DNA of 64,000 nt. Origin: Pisolithus tinctorius. Its lineage: Eukaryota; Basidiomycota; Agaricomycetes; Boletales; Pisolithaceae. This document shows, in pieces, positions 18,488 through 28,720 of the stretch; within the stretch, counting starts at the first letter, position 1; each line of letters starts with the position of its first letter. The notes below the pieces were generated by a model, which had not been told where the DNA came from, did no database searches, and saw only the letters and a program-made list of their open reading frames with translations. Where the stretch lies: contig JANFAH010000003.1 of NCBI GenBank assembly GCA_024663395.1, forward strand, positions 3,658,001 through 3,722,000, written 5' to 3'. Both the position numbers and the translations under genes were made by a program.

Positions 18488-20095
18488 CAGTGGCTCAAAC
18501 CACTGTCCACATGTTTGTATGTTTTACATTAGTTATGACTAAATGCAATAACCCCTAACCCTAGCCCTAAACCATGAGTGTATGAAATAAGGTACTTACT
18601 CTTGGCTTTCCATTGGCCCATGAATCAAGTGATTTGGATAGGAATTGATAGAATAGCAGCCATTTGAAAATGACATGTCATGCAGACAGTTTTTTGACTT
18701 AAAGTTTTGATTATATATGTTGACCCTGGCATGCTGTTATATTGTTACATACATCCATCAAGGGTTCTATTATGTTACCTTTATGTAATGAGTATGATCC
18801 AACATATATAAACCCCACCACCCTCTGCTCATTTTCTCATCATCACCATGAAGTCCATTTCCACCTCTCAAAGACAAAACATCATCTCTCTTGCCTCTCT
18901 TGGCCTGTCCACTAGGAAGATTGCCTCACAGACTGGTCTGGTGAGGTCTACAGTATCCCAGGTTCTTCAGGAAATCCAACCAGAGAGGTCTAGGCATCAT
19001 GGTGGTTGCCCTTCCAAGCTTTCCTCTACCAACAAGAGAGCTATTGTTCAGCAAATCCTTACTGGCAAGGCCAAAAATGCTGTTCAAGCCACTCATTTCA
19101 TCAACTCTATTGTTGATAGTCCTGTTTCTTCTCAGACAATGAGACATACCTTTCAAAGAAGCCTCATTGAAGGCTGTGGTGAAGAAGAAAAAGCCTTTGC
19201 TTTCTACTGGTCACAAGAAGAAGAGGTTAGCCTTTGCTCTTAAGTATCAGCATTGGACTGTGGAGGACTGGAAGAGAGTTATATGGTCAGATGAGACCAA
19301 AATCAACAGGATTGGGTCAGATGGACAAGAGTATGTGTGGAAAAAGAAGGGTGAAGGGCTTATTTCCAGAGAGGTCAAAGGTACAGTCAAGATTGGAGGA
19401 GGTTCACTCATGGTTTGGGGATGTATAGGGTGGAATGGTGTTGGGGTCTTGAGTGAGGTTGAGGGAAGGATGGATGCTGAATGGTATGTGGCCATTTTGC
19501 AGGAAGGGTTGCTTCAAAGCATGGAGGAATCTGGAATTCCAGAAGATGACATTATCTTTCAACAAGATAATGACCCCAAGCATACCTCTAGAAGAGCCCA
19601 GAAATGGTGTGAAGAGCTGGATATCAAGCTTCTAGACTGGCCTGCACAATCTCCAGACCTCAACCCAATTGAACACACTTGGAATCACCTCAAAAGATCA
19701 CTCTCAGGTTATGAGAGTGCTCCTACAGGAGTTCATCAATTATTGGAAAGGGTGGTAGTGGAGTGGGGGAAGATTTCTGTGGAAGAGTGTCAAAAATGGA
19801 TAGAAAGCATGCCTAGAAGGGCTGAAGCAGTTATCAAGGCCAAAAGAGCTCATATCAAGTACTAGATAGTTGGATTTTTATAAAGTCAAAAAACTGTCCA
19901 CATGACATAACATATTCAAATGGTTGCTATTCTATCAATTCCTATCCAAATCACTTAATTCTTGGACTCATAGAAAGCCAAGAGTAAGTACCTTATTTCA
20001 TACACTCATGGTTTGGGGCTAGGGTTAGGGGTTATTGCATTTAGTCATAAATAGTGTAAAACATGCAAACATGTGGACAGTTTTTTGAGCCACTG
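18488..20095 (+). mobile_element. Tc1/mariner-like transposon G1
   Basis: 1608 bp flanked by TA (18486-87 and 20096-97), with ends CAGTGGCTCAAA and its inverse. The terminal inverted repeats are long, about 200 bp. Each repeat contains telomere-like CCCTAA/TTAGGG units (18546-18575 and 20013-20040). It carries one transposase gene with a single frameshift. Inserted in the TATA box of the B2 LTR. Confidence 0.9.
18848..19865 (+). pseudogene. G1 Tc1-like transposase (DD34E), one frameshift
   Basis: Starts at ATG 18848 after a TATATAAA-like box near 18804. Two N-terminal helix-turn-helix regions (ISLASLGLSTRKIASQTG; GCPSKLSS) are followed near 19160 by a -1-type indel, after which the frame continues VVKKKKPLLSTGHKKKRLAF. 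The catalytic domain has [19 protein letters not shown] and NPIEHTW with 34 residues between the second Asp and Glu, the Tc1 signature. It ends at 19865 with HIKY. All three catalytic residues are present, and only the frameshift separates this copy from a full transposase. Confidence 0.9.
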
Positions 20096-20423
20096 TAAGC
20101 ATGTACAGTACTCCACTGTTCTTCAGTATGAATATCACCTAAGTTCCTACTCCTTCTCTCTCCATCTTCTGTCTGTCAGTGTTATCTCCAATCTTCCATC
20201 TGGTCTCTACCTCTGAAATACAAGGGCTGAGATCATGCAGGGGGGTAGCACATGAGCTAAACCCAATGCCCTCACTCTGCTCCACTTCTGTCTTGGTGGA
20301 CTTTGTTCCTGTTGATCCTCTGCTAGTCAGAGTTCCATTCATCTGTGTCAGACTTGCTTCCACACCTCTCCCCAGACCTGGTCTAGTGTCAGAGTTGGTT
20401 GGAGTAGGCCTGGACTTGACAGT

Positions 20424-20434
20424 ATATTCATACT
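20424..20434 (+). other. B2 primer-binding site
   Basis: ATATTCATACT two bases after the LTR is again an exact 11-nt complement of the B2 LTR start motif (20125-20135). Relative to B1 both partners have changed compatibly at the same CpG. Confidence 0.65.
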
Positions 20435-20444
20435 CACACTTGTA

Positions 20445-21099
20445 CAGTGGCCCACAAAAGTGTCCCAATATTGGGTGATTTTGGAAAGAGTTGAGATTTA
20501 CAAGGGAACCAATAGGAATTAGTTCAAACTCCTGCAGGACCAAAAATAGTACTAACTGTTTCCCTGACAACAAGGGCTTGCTTATGTAATTTGGTTGACA
20601 TGCCACCAAGATATAACCATTTTAGAATGACATGTCATTGGGACACTTTTTTGAGCATGATGTTGTCAGTCATTATTTAGTAAATAACATAAAGAATTGA
20701 CAACTTCTGAGGGATTTTGTGCTTCAAACCTGACTGATGATGTAATGTACATAATCCTGAGCCATAAAAATGGCTTGGGTCCCACTCAGCTAACCCTACT
20801 TGACCATGAAATACATTTTTGCCTCTGCTAGAGCAAATATCCATCTCCTTTCTGAATCTGGCCTTTCTGCTCATCAAATCTCCTCTACAACTGGTCAGGG
20901 GAGCTCTACTGTGGTCAGGGTCATCAAAGAGTTCCAGCTAGATTAAGGAAAACCTCAAACTAGAACATCCATACCAGCCTTCTTCTCCTGGCAGAGGAGA
21001 ATAGTCACCTCTGGAAGAGCTGAAAATGTTGTCCAGGCTACCCATATAATGTGTGTGGCCCTTTCCTTTCCTGTCACTTCCCAAACTGTTTGCAGATCA
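20445..21099 (+). mobile_element. Tc1-like fragment G2, right half lost
   Basis: Starts CAGTGGCCCACAAAAGTG after a TA in the B2 leader, just past the primer site. A degenerate transposase start (ATG 20806) shows the first helix-turn-helix (LLSESGLSAHQISSTTG), a stop at about 20942 and the second HTH (GRAENVVQATH). It breaks near 21100, where B2 gag resumes, so the catalytic half and right terminal repeat are deleted with the start of gag. Confidence 0.8.
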
Positions 21100-21100
21100 C

Positions 21101-21614
21101 CTTGTAACTGAGGTGATGGACCCAACCCCAACCCTGACAATCCTGATGGTGGTTCTGATGGTGGGGGCAGTGGTGATGGGGGTATCCCCAAAAACCCAGC
21201 TGAGCTGCCAGAAGACCCCCTTGTTGCTCTTGCTAGAGCTGTTCATGCACATGCATGGTCTGGTTCACACACTGGGGACTCTGCTCCAAAAACCAAAGTC
21301 TGCAAGCCTGACACCTTTGACAGCTCTGACCCAAAGAAACTCCACAAGTTCCTTGTGCAGTGTGAGTTGAACTTCCAGGACTGCCCCTGCACATTCTGCT
21401 CTGACAGGGTGAAAGTTACCTTTGCTCAATCCTATCTGAAGGATATGGCCCTGGCTTGGTTTGAGCCAGACCTGCTAAACCCTGAAGACTACGACTGTCC
21501 ACTCTGGATGGACAATTACCATGAGTTCTTACATGAGCTCACAACTAATTTTGGTCTGCATGATGCCATAGCCAATGCCATCCAGCAACTTGAGAACCTT
21601 ACTATGAAAGATAA
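21101..21614 (+). pseudogene. B2 gag fragment
   Basis: CpG-stripped copy of the B1 gag middle: the Asp/Pro linker frame, DSSDPKKLHKF-like sequence, then CELNFQDCP through WFEPDLLNPEDYD and LENLTMKD. It is cut at 21614 by the C2 LTR. Frame changes and stops are present. Not functional. Confidence 0.85.
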
Positions 21615-22290
21615 TGTAAGGAATCCACATTCCCTAGATGCATAAGCCCCTATCATCAACCATTCTGCCACTATCATTACATCCCCAGACCACTTGCATC
21701 TGCTGCTGTTCACACACTACCTTCCCACCTACCTCACTGCCTTCCCATGCCCTCACTCCCTCTCATACACTGCTATACCCATGGCCACTGTGTTCCAGTT
21801 GCTTCCTTTCCTTCAGACTCTTTTCCTTTACCACAGTCTCTGTTCCCTTACTGTTAGTAGTATACCCTCAGCCCCTGTTTCAGCCTGTCCTGTGTGTATG
21901 TGCTGTCATGTGGCTTTCCTTTACTTGTACCTTGTCCTACTTAGGTTCCAGGTTTTCCTGGACTATAAAGCCCTGTACTTAGGTACAGAATGATACCTTT
22001 TGGCACTCAGAAGGTCATTATGAGTTTTCTTTTCACTGTGTCTACACTGCACATCTTGCAAACCACCATGCACAAACTACATATACCACTCACACCACCT
22101 GCATCACCAGTACAACACCATGGAACACACTGCACATGCCACAGAACACTACTGCTACAGAGTGCACAGTCCTACCTTCTAGTTTTGGCAGTCCAGATTC
22201 CCTTGGGACAAACAATTCATTCCCTTCATTTTATTGTTGTTATCTAAGCCATCTAGCTCATATTATACAGCTATTTGGATTTTCCCTACA
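21615..22290 (+). repeat. C2 5' LTR
   Basis: 676 bp, TGTAAGGAATCC...TTTTCCCTACA, inserted in B2 gag. A TGG-starting primer site (TGGAGCCCACC) begins two bases later at 22293. Confidence 0.82.
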
Positions 22291-22855
22291 ACTGGAGCCC
22301 ACCACAAGGGATTCTGCTGTTGCTTCCAGAAGGTCACTCAGGTGCACTGCTGAATGCTGTCAAGTCCAGGCCTACTCCAACCAACTCTGATGCTAGACAA
22401 GCTCTGGAGAAGGGTTCAGAAGCAAGTCTGACACAAGAAAACAGAACTCTGACTGGCAGAGTGTTGGCAGAAATGAAGTCCACCAAGACAAAGGCAGAGA
22501 AGAGTGAGGGCATTGGGTTTAGCTCATGCACTACCCCCTTGCATGATCTCAGCCCTTGTATTTCAGAGGGAGAGTACAGACAGAATGTTGGAGGTAACTC
22601 TGACAGGCAGAAGATGGAGACAGAGGGAGTAGGAACTAAGTTGATATTCATACTGAGGAACAGTGGAGTATGATACATGCTTTTATACTACTATGGAGGT
22701 ACAGTAACTGGAATTGGAACTGACATACGGAGACTCATAAATTTTCAAGTAAAACTTCCTAGATGATGAATGAAGGGTAGATGGAGGACATACAAACAGG
22801 TAACATAGAACATCCAGAAAAGGAAACAGTCCAGGTGCTGGACCATGCAGTGTGC

Positions 22856-24667
22856 TGTGAGTCAAAGTGAGGTTCAGTGGTGGAAACCAACCAAAACCAA
22901 CACAAAAGACAAAAAGAGCGAGTGGTGGTGTGCCTATGTGGTACCTAGATGGTAGAACCTTCAATTTGGGTGGGTTTTTGTGAGCTATAACACTCAAAGA
23001 CAAGTGCTGAGGATTGGGGATGCTCCTGATGAAGAAGGAGCAGGAATGCGATAGAATGTGATAGGGTAGACTGCTGTCAGCCTACAGAAGGATGGATGGC
23101 GACTTAATTCAATGTCCTGAGCTGCACTGAACTCAGGGAGGACTTGGAGCAAAGTAGATTGATGATAGACGATAATAAGCGAAGTAGACGATAGCTAGAC
23201 CCTTAATAAAGTCTCAACTATTGAAGCTGATGAATGATTTACTGAGAGATGATAAAATGCGAGCAAGAGGGGCTCTCTGACGTCTTCTTCTTATTCAGCT
23301 ATCTAAGTACAGTGATTTATATACAGTACAGGGGCATTGCCTATGGAAAACAAGGTGCAAACACTTGGTAAGTGATTGGTAACTGATGAGTAAGGAATGT
23401 AAGTGATGGGTAATCATCTCAGAAAGCATTGGTAAACATTGGTAAGGATAAGTAAGCCAAAAAGCGAAGAATCAGTAAGCAAAGTCAAAAGATTGGCAAG
23501 TATTGGCAATAGGTGAGTCAAGGACAGTCAGAATGTCAAAGTATGGGTCAAGTAATGTCAGGAACTGGGAAAGCACACTGGAATCGCATTAGGGGGAGGC
23601 TGTGCATGTCACATCTCAAAGAGATCTCCTTTGGGCCAAAGTGGGATGACAGAGAGGCAGCACTGATCTGATACTGATATAGTACATCCAAAAGTGGACA
23701 GGGTGAGTCAGATGTCAACAGGGGTCAAGCTTTGGGGGTCTGTGGGGTGACAGGAGCATAGAGGATCGCAACTTTCCCCCCCAAACCATCCTCTCAGTGA
23801 AGCAAATAGAAACTTCATGAATGAGGCTCTGATGGAAGAGAGGATGAAGGGGGAGCATCTTCTGCTGTATCTTGCAATAAGGAGGCAAGATGTGCATCAT
23901 ACTCATCATGGATGCAATCAGGGAGAGTAGAGAACAGTAGATTATATTGTAGCTGTCACAATTTTGGGAGAATGATGGATGAGACTGGTATGAAGACGTT
24001 GCAGGGAGCAGGGAGGAAGGATCCATATGCTTCTTGGACTGGAGAGACTGAAACAACCACATAAGACCTTTCCAAGCAAATGACAGACCTGAGGCAACCA
24101 AAGAATGTCCTCCTAGAGGTCATACTGACAAAAAGAATGCACTGTCCAAGCTGGATGGGCTGAGAGGGGGCAGACGAGGATGGGATGTACCAGAATGCTT
24201 CAGGATGGAAGCTTGTAGGAACTCCTGGTAGATATACATAGCCATGGTCCCTAGCAAAGGGGACAAGCAAAATGATTGATGTGGAGGCAGCCATATCAGA
24301 AGAATTAGCAAAATGAGCATCTTTTGGAGGGAGTGCTGTAGAAATGTGTGGAGTGCGCAAATCCTTTCCAATTTTGGAAGGTAGGATCACATGGCTGAGC
24401 ACTACAAGCGAGTGTGGGAATGGTTTCAGTATCTGCAGAAATGGTGGAGATATGTTGAAAACCGGAATGCCATACACAGGTGCTTAAGAATTTTAACCAG
24501 CACTTAACTCGCTCCCTTCTTTTTCTTTGGCATTGATGACTTGTTCTTGTGCAAGGGATGACTGCTGACATTTCTGGCTGTCCTTCTTTGCATGAGAGCT
24601 ATGGTCTTCATCTCCATTCATCAGCTGTATCCATGTCCACCTCACCAAACACCTTTGGTGTGTGACA
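22856..24667 (-). repeat. Repeat F1 (LTR-like, about 1.8 kb, with ORF)
   Basis: On the plus strand it runs TGTGAGTCAAAG...GGTGTGTGACA. Flanks GTGC/GCGC fit a 4-bp duplication with one CpG change. In coding orientation (minus) it starts TGTCACACACC, has a conserved ORF (24477 downward), then a TATATAAA box (23323-23316), and ends TGACTCACA. This looks like a long LTR with a coding U3, though a non-autonomous element of another type is possible. Positions 23340-23560 are rich in degenerate GGTAAGT-like runs. Confidence 0.65.
23956..24477 (-). pseudogene. F1 conserved ORF, one stop
   Basis: Homologous to the 222-codon ORF of F4. It begins MYGIPVF and stays open for 173 codons to a TGA, where F4 has CAA; both derive from CGA by opposite CpG changes. 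A conserved segment reads GYVYLPGVPTSFHPEA and SMTSRRTFFGCLRS. Function unknown. The frame continues after the stop. Confidence 0.5.
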
Positions 24668-25041
24668 GCGCATGCTGTGGAGTACCTGACTGCATGCTGT
24701 CAGGGAGAAGTCCAAAGGTAGTCACATGACCCCTCAGGGAATGGTCCACTTGGTCCAGTAGGAGAGCAACACAAGTCTGACAGCAGTTGGAGTGGAGATG
24801 GCTCATAACCAACAGAAGTTGGGTGGAGTTGGTGCAGAATGAGTGAACAACTGGTGGAAGAGGGTGCAGAGTGAGTAAGGACTTAGAGTGAACACATGGT
24901 TATGACAAATGCACTGGACTAGAAAATTTATGCCTTCACTTCTGCAACCTGAACCTGTCAGAAGACTCCCACTTTTTCTGCCCTGTTTCACCTGTAACAC
25001 AGAATCACATGCAATTACCCACTGACATCCCATGGGTACTA

Positions 25042-26658
25042 CAGTGACTTCCAAAATTGATTCAATGTTTGCACATTTTGGGTTGTTTGCTGAATTGATC
25101 AGGAACAAAGACAAATAAGACCAAAGTGTAAGTTGATGACATAAACCATTTGCACAGGGCTATCCATCAAAAAAAAAAAGATTATGTAATTTGAATTAGT
25201 ATCCATGGCAATATACTTGATTTAAATCACCATGTCATTGAATCAATTTTGTCACTATGTATTGGATCCATCAGAATCCAACCAATACCACATAAAACAA
25301 TTTCAAAAATCATCAAAGATGGTTGCTATGGTTATTGTACCTTAGCAACCATTCCAGCCCAAGCTATTTAACCACTGTCTACATTGTCAATGCTTCCTAA
25401 CTATACTATGCACCCCATCTCCTCTGCTTGGAAGGAAAACATCATTTCTTTGGCCTGTAATGGTCATTCTACTTGCACTATTGACTCCAGGCTGGGTATC
25501 AGCCAGCCTACAGTCTCCAGGGTGCTCAAGAACCTTCTTCCTGATCAACAAGCACCTTCTTCTGGATGTCCTGCTAAGCTTTCATCCACCTCTCAGCATG
25601 CTATTATTACACAAATTACCACAGGCAAGGCCACCAATGCTGTTGAGGTTACAAAGAACATCAATTCCATAATCCCCAATCCAGTCTCCTCACAAACAGT
25701 CAGAAGGGTCCTCAGAAAACATTCATTCAAGGCTGTAAAAAAGAAGAAAAAACCACTCCTTTCTATAATTCACAGGAAGAAGTGATTAGCCTTTGCTCTG
25801 AAATACAAAGAATGGACTGTGGAGGACTGGAGAAGGGTTATCTGGTCAAATGAGACCAAAATCAATAGGATTGGGTCAGATGGGAAGGTTTGGGTGTGGA
25901 AACAGGCAGGAGAGGGGCTTATTGAAAGAGAGATACAGGGAACAGTCAAGCATGGAGGAGGAAACATTATGGTATGGGGATGTATGGGCTGGGAAGGTGT
26001 TGGCCACCTTGCAGTGATTGAGGGGAGGATGGATGCCAACCAATATGTGGACATTTTGGAGAACCAGTTGCTTGGGAGATTCTGGAATTCCTTTGGAGGA
26101 TGTTATCTTTCAACAGGACAATGACCCAAAACATACCTCCAAAAAGGCCAAGAAGTGGTTGGAGGACAACAATATCAAATGCTCTGGACTGGCCTCCACA
26201 GTCTCCAGATATGAACCCCATTGAACACCTCTGGAATCACATCAAACAGGAGCTTAACAAGTATTCAACACAGCCAAAGGGAGTTTGGGAGGTTTGGGAG
26301 AGAGTGACAGTGGTGTGGAATAATATAGACCCAGGGGTGTGTCAGAATTTGATTGAAAGTATGCCTAGAAGGGTCCAAGCAGTGATAAATGCCAAGGGAG
26401 GTCATACAAAGTATTAAAATTATCAGTTTCTATATCTCTGATACACACTTCCAAAATTGATTTGATGACATGGCAATTTAAATGGTAAATACCTTTATGG
26501 ATACTAATTCAAATTACATAATTCTTTTTTTGATGGATAGTCCTGTGCAAATGGCTTATGTCATCAACTTACACTTTGGTCTTATTTGTCTTTGTTCTTG
26601 ATAAATTTAACAAACAACCTAAGATGTGCAAACATTGAATCAATTTTGGAAGTCACTG
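25042..26658 (+). mobile_element. Tc1/mariner-like transposon G5
   Basis: 1617 bp flanked by TA (25040-41 and 26659-60) with CAGTGACTTCCAAAATTGA ends in inverted orientation, inserted in the C2 gag leader. The inner repeat parts (GTGCAAATGGCTTATGTCAT and its inverse) extend the terminal repeats beyond 100 bp. Confidence 0.9.
25384..26417 (+). pseudogene. G5 Tc1-like transposase
   Basis: Start near 25384-25390. HTH regions (CNGHSTCTIDSRLGISQPTVSRVL; GCPAKLSS) precede a TGA at about 25783 in RKK-stop-LAF, where G1 has Arg. The first catalytic Asp is Asn (WSNETKINR). A frameshift near 26085 separates this from [16 protein letters not shown] and another shift precedes SPDMNPIEHLW. It ends KY before TAA at about 26415. 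Clearly DD34E family, dead. Confidence 0.88.
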
Positions 26659-26710
26659 TACCTGCAATCACTCCTCCTGATATTTTGGCAGATCATATCC
26701 ATCCCATCAG

Positions 26711-26935
26711 CCACCACCTGAAGGTGGGGTCCACCAACCGCACTCTTGGATGGTTCCACCCCCTGAGGGTGGGGTCAGCTGACCTCACTCTTGGATGGTC
26801 CCACCACCTGAAGGTGGGATTGGCTGACCTCACTGATGGATGGTCCCACCATCTGAAGGTGGGATTGGCTGACCTCACTGATGGATGGTCCCACCACCTG
26901 AAGGTGATATCTGCTGACCTCACTCTTGGATGCAT
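26711..26935. repeat. Five tandem 45-bp repeats with hairpin core
   Basis: Units start at 26711, 26756, 26801, 26846 and 26891. Most contain CCACCTGAAGGTGG or a close variant, able to form a 5-bp stem, followed by a GGATGGTC end. Length is a multiple of three. A related CCCCCTGAAGGGGG sits at about 27061. They lie between the C2 remnant and the 3' end of gene P. Confidence 0.8.
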
Positions 26936-27176
26936 GCACTTTGGCTTTGGCTGCATCTTGATGGTTGGCTAGGATCAATGCCAACCTTGGAGGTGTCAAT
27001 GCAATCCCAAGAGCACCTGCATTAGACAAGTTAAAGGAGAGGATCATTGGATGTACCCACCCCCTGAAGGGGGGCTTGGCATAATCAGTCACTTGTCAAT
27101 GTAGATGTTACCAGCAGTAGGCAAGCTTCCATTTTCCAAGAATCACCTGAAAGTTTCAACCTCTACATTATATCTA
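26936..27176. other. Unassigned, probable 3' flank of gene P
   Basis: About 240 bp just beyond the gene P stop codon. I see no ORF, repeat end or element signature apart from the single hairpin noted at about 27061. Confidence 0.4.
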
Positions 27177-27334
27177 TCAGGCCTGTCTGAGAGCTCTCTT
27201 GCTTGGCTGCCTCTTTCTGCTAGATCTCTTGCCCTCTTTCCCCTGATCCCCATCCTCCCCTGAAACCCCCTTTGTCATCTTCTTTTTCCTCTCAACATTC
27301 CCACTGCTTCCCCTTTTCCTTTTCCTTTTCCTGT
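27177..27334 (-). pseudogene. Gene P, 3' end beyond the J insertion
   Basis: If element J and one copy of its CTGT duplication are removed, the frame ending DTQDN at 37908 continues here for about 50 codons without a stop: RKRKRKRG, ERKKKMTKG, KRSSRKRQPSKRALRQA, then TGA at 27179-27177. The Lys/Arg clusters look like nuclear localisation signals. An open frame of this length in exactly the continuing phase supports a real gene cut by J. The product is unknown. Confidence 0.65.
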
Positions 27335-27491
27335 TGGAGCAGTGAACTGGGCTTTGGTGGGATGAACTGAGCTGAACTCATGGTTGTCCTGTCATGTCTG
27401 TACATGTGCATCTCTGTGTCTAAGTGTGTCCATCTGACTAAGCACACTGTGGCTGTATCCTTGCCTCCTGTCCCTGGGCCTCCCCACTCCA
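27335..27491 (-). repeat. J 3' LTR
   Basis: 157 bp, differing from the 5' LTR only at one CpG (CTTTGG here, CTTCGG there). Confidence 0.85.
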
Positions 27492-27523
27492 TGTGCCCCC
27501 TTCAAAAAATGATGATGTCCTTG

Positions 27524-28716
27524 TCATCCACATGTGCTGCTACATCTGTTCACCCTCTCTCTTGGTTGCCTTGTCTTTACCCTCTCCACCAAAGTGCTCC
27601 CCTCCTCCAGGGGATCCTCACCATCTTTGCCTACACCATCCTTCTCATTGTCTCCACTGTTCCCTTCCTCTTCCACAGTTCCTTCTCTCCTGCTTTTCAC
27701 ATTCATGCTGTTCCCACCTCCACTCTCATTCTGTTGTAGCTGTTGTACATGGCATTGTTGGTCACCATGCAGATGTGTGCCCTCTCTCAGTTCGAATGTG
27801 CATAGGCATTGTGCACTGAATTCACCCTCAAGTGGTGTGCCTGCTAGTGTTTCTAACCTGTAGGAGTTTCTCAAATGTGTGGCAATTCTATGGGGAGTGG
27901 ACCACTTAGGTAACAGTTTTTGCTCTGTCTTGAAGGTATAGTCCAAGTTGTTCTGGTGTATTTGTATGAGGTCTCCTATGTTGAATACAACTTCTGCCAG
28001 CTGTCATTTCAGCACATGATGATTGAATGCTGTTTTTTGTTTGATCGCATGTCTCACTGCTTCATTATAACCATCTAGGCATTGCTGTGTGGTGTATGCC
28101 ATATGTATTGTTGCATCAAGTGTGGATGGTTCTGTGGTACTAGACATTAGCTCTGTGCACTTTGTGTTGACAACTAAACCTAGGAGTAGTTTTTTTAGTG
28201 TGAACTTGAGAGACAGAAGGTGATTGTTCATGGCCTGGACTGCATCGTCCAGGTGGTCTGGCCATGTTCTCAGCAGTTTTTCCCAATTGTCATTCTCTGC
28301 ACTGTCTTCTCCCACATTCAGTGCACACAGGCATTTGAGGATGTGTAATAGTAACTTGTTGGTTCCTTCAACTAGTCTGTTGATCCATGGTGAGTGTGCA
28401 GCTACTACATGATGTGTGCATGACCACTTAGCACAATATTCTTTGACTAACTCATTGTTGAAGTGGCAGCCTCCATCCATCATGAACATTTCCATGGCAG
28501 TGAAACTATTGAAGATGTTTGCCAGGCTGTCCACTGTCATTTTGGCTGTACCTACTGTTTTGAACTTAGTAACCCATAGGTGCTGTGAAAATGTGTCTAA
28601 GAAAAGGCCTAGTGTGTGATACCTGCCCTTGCCTGTTGGCATTGCCAGGTAGTCTCCAACTAGTAATTCAAACAGATGTCTTCTTGTTATAGGCTCTAAT
28701 AATGAGCTTAGTTTGG
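27524..28716 (-). pseudogene. J integrase core and C-terminus
   Basis: Minus-strand frames give a DDE-type core: GLFLDTFSQHLW, MDGGCHFNNELV and HSPWINRLVEGTNKLLL, then a linker and a C-terminal GPH-like fold (LLPKWSTPHRIATHL). The frame changes near 27950-28000. F2 interrupts the protein before the core at 28720. Degenerate. Confidence 0.78.
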
Positions 28717-28720
28717 GTGT

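Larger units (their letters stand above)
18308..20421 (+). repeat. B2 5' LTR, decayed, left end lost, split by G1
   Basis: Same sequence as the B1 LTR in the opposite orientation, with most CpG sites converted. Its first part is missing. Tc1-like G1 sits exactly at the TA of its TATA box. The start motif AGTATGAATAT is at 20125-20135. The LTR ends GGACTTGACA at 20421. Confidence 0.85.
22358..24907 (-). repeat. B3: B-family solo LTR in C2, split by F1
   Basis: TGTCAAGTCCAGG...TATGACA with target duplication AATGC (22353-22357 and 24908-24912), so a genuine insertion. It has lost almost all CpG relative to B1. Repeat F1 interrupts it at 22856-24667. Confidence 0.88.
21615..26710 (+). mobile_element. 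Decayed non-chromodomain gypsy C2 (5' part only)
   Basis: 5' LTR, tRNA-type primer site and the start of gag, homologous to C1 at 56686-57600. Gag-leader pieces are at 22291-22357, 24908-25041 and 26661-26710, separated by B3 (duplication AATGC) and G5 (TA). The 3' part is missing; the sequence runs into the 45-bp repeats. Confidence 0.8.

Noticed and set aside
18546..20040. Interstitial telomere or chromosome fusion point
   Set aside because: The telomere-like motif occurs symmetrically inside both terminal repeats of transposon G1.
22856..24667. F as a cut-and-paste DNA transposon
   Set aside because: Its ends are only weakly inverted, no transposase is seen, and TG...CA ends with a TATA box fit an LTR better; not excluded.
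26711..26935. CRISPR array
   Set aside because: The 45-bp units are contiguous with no spacers, and no cas-like genes are present in this eukaryotic sequence.
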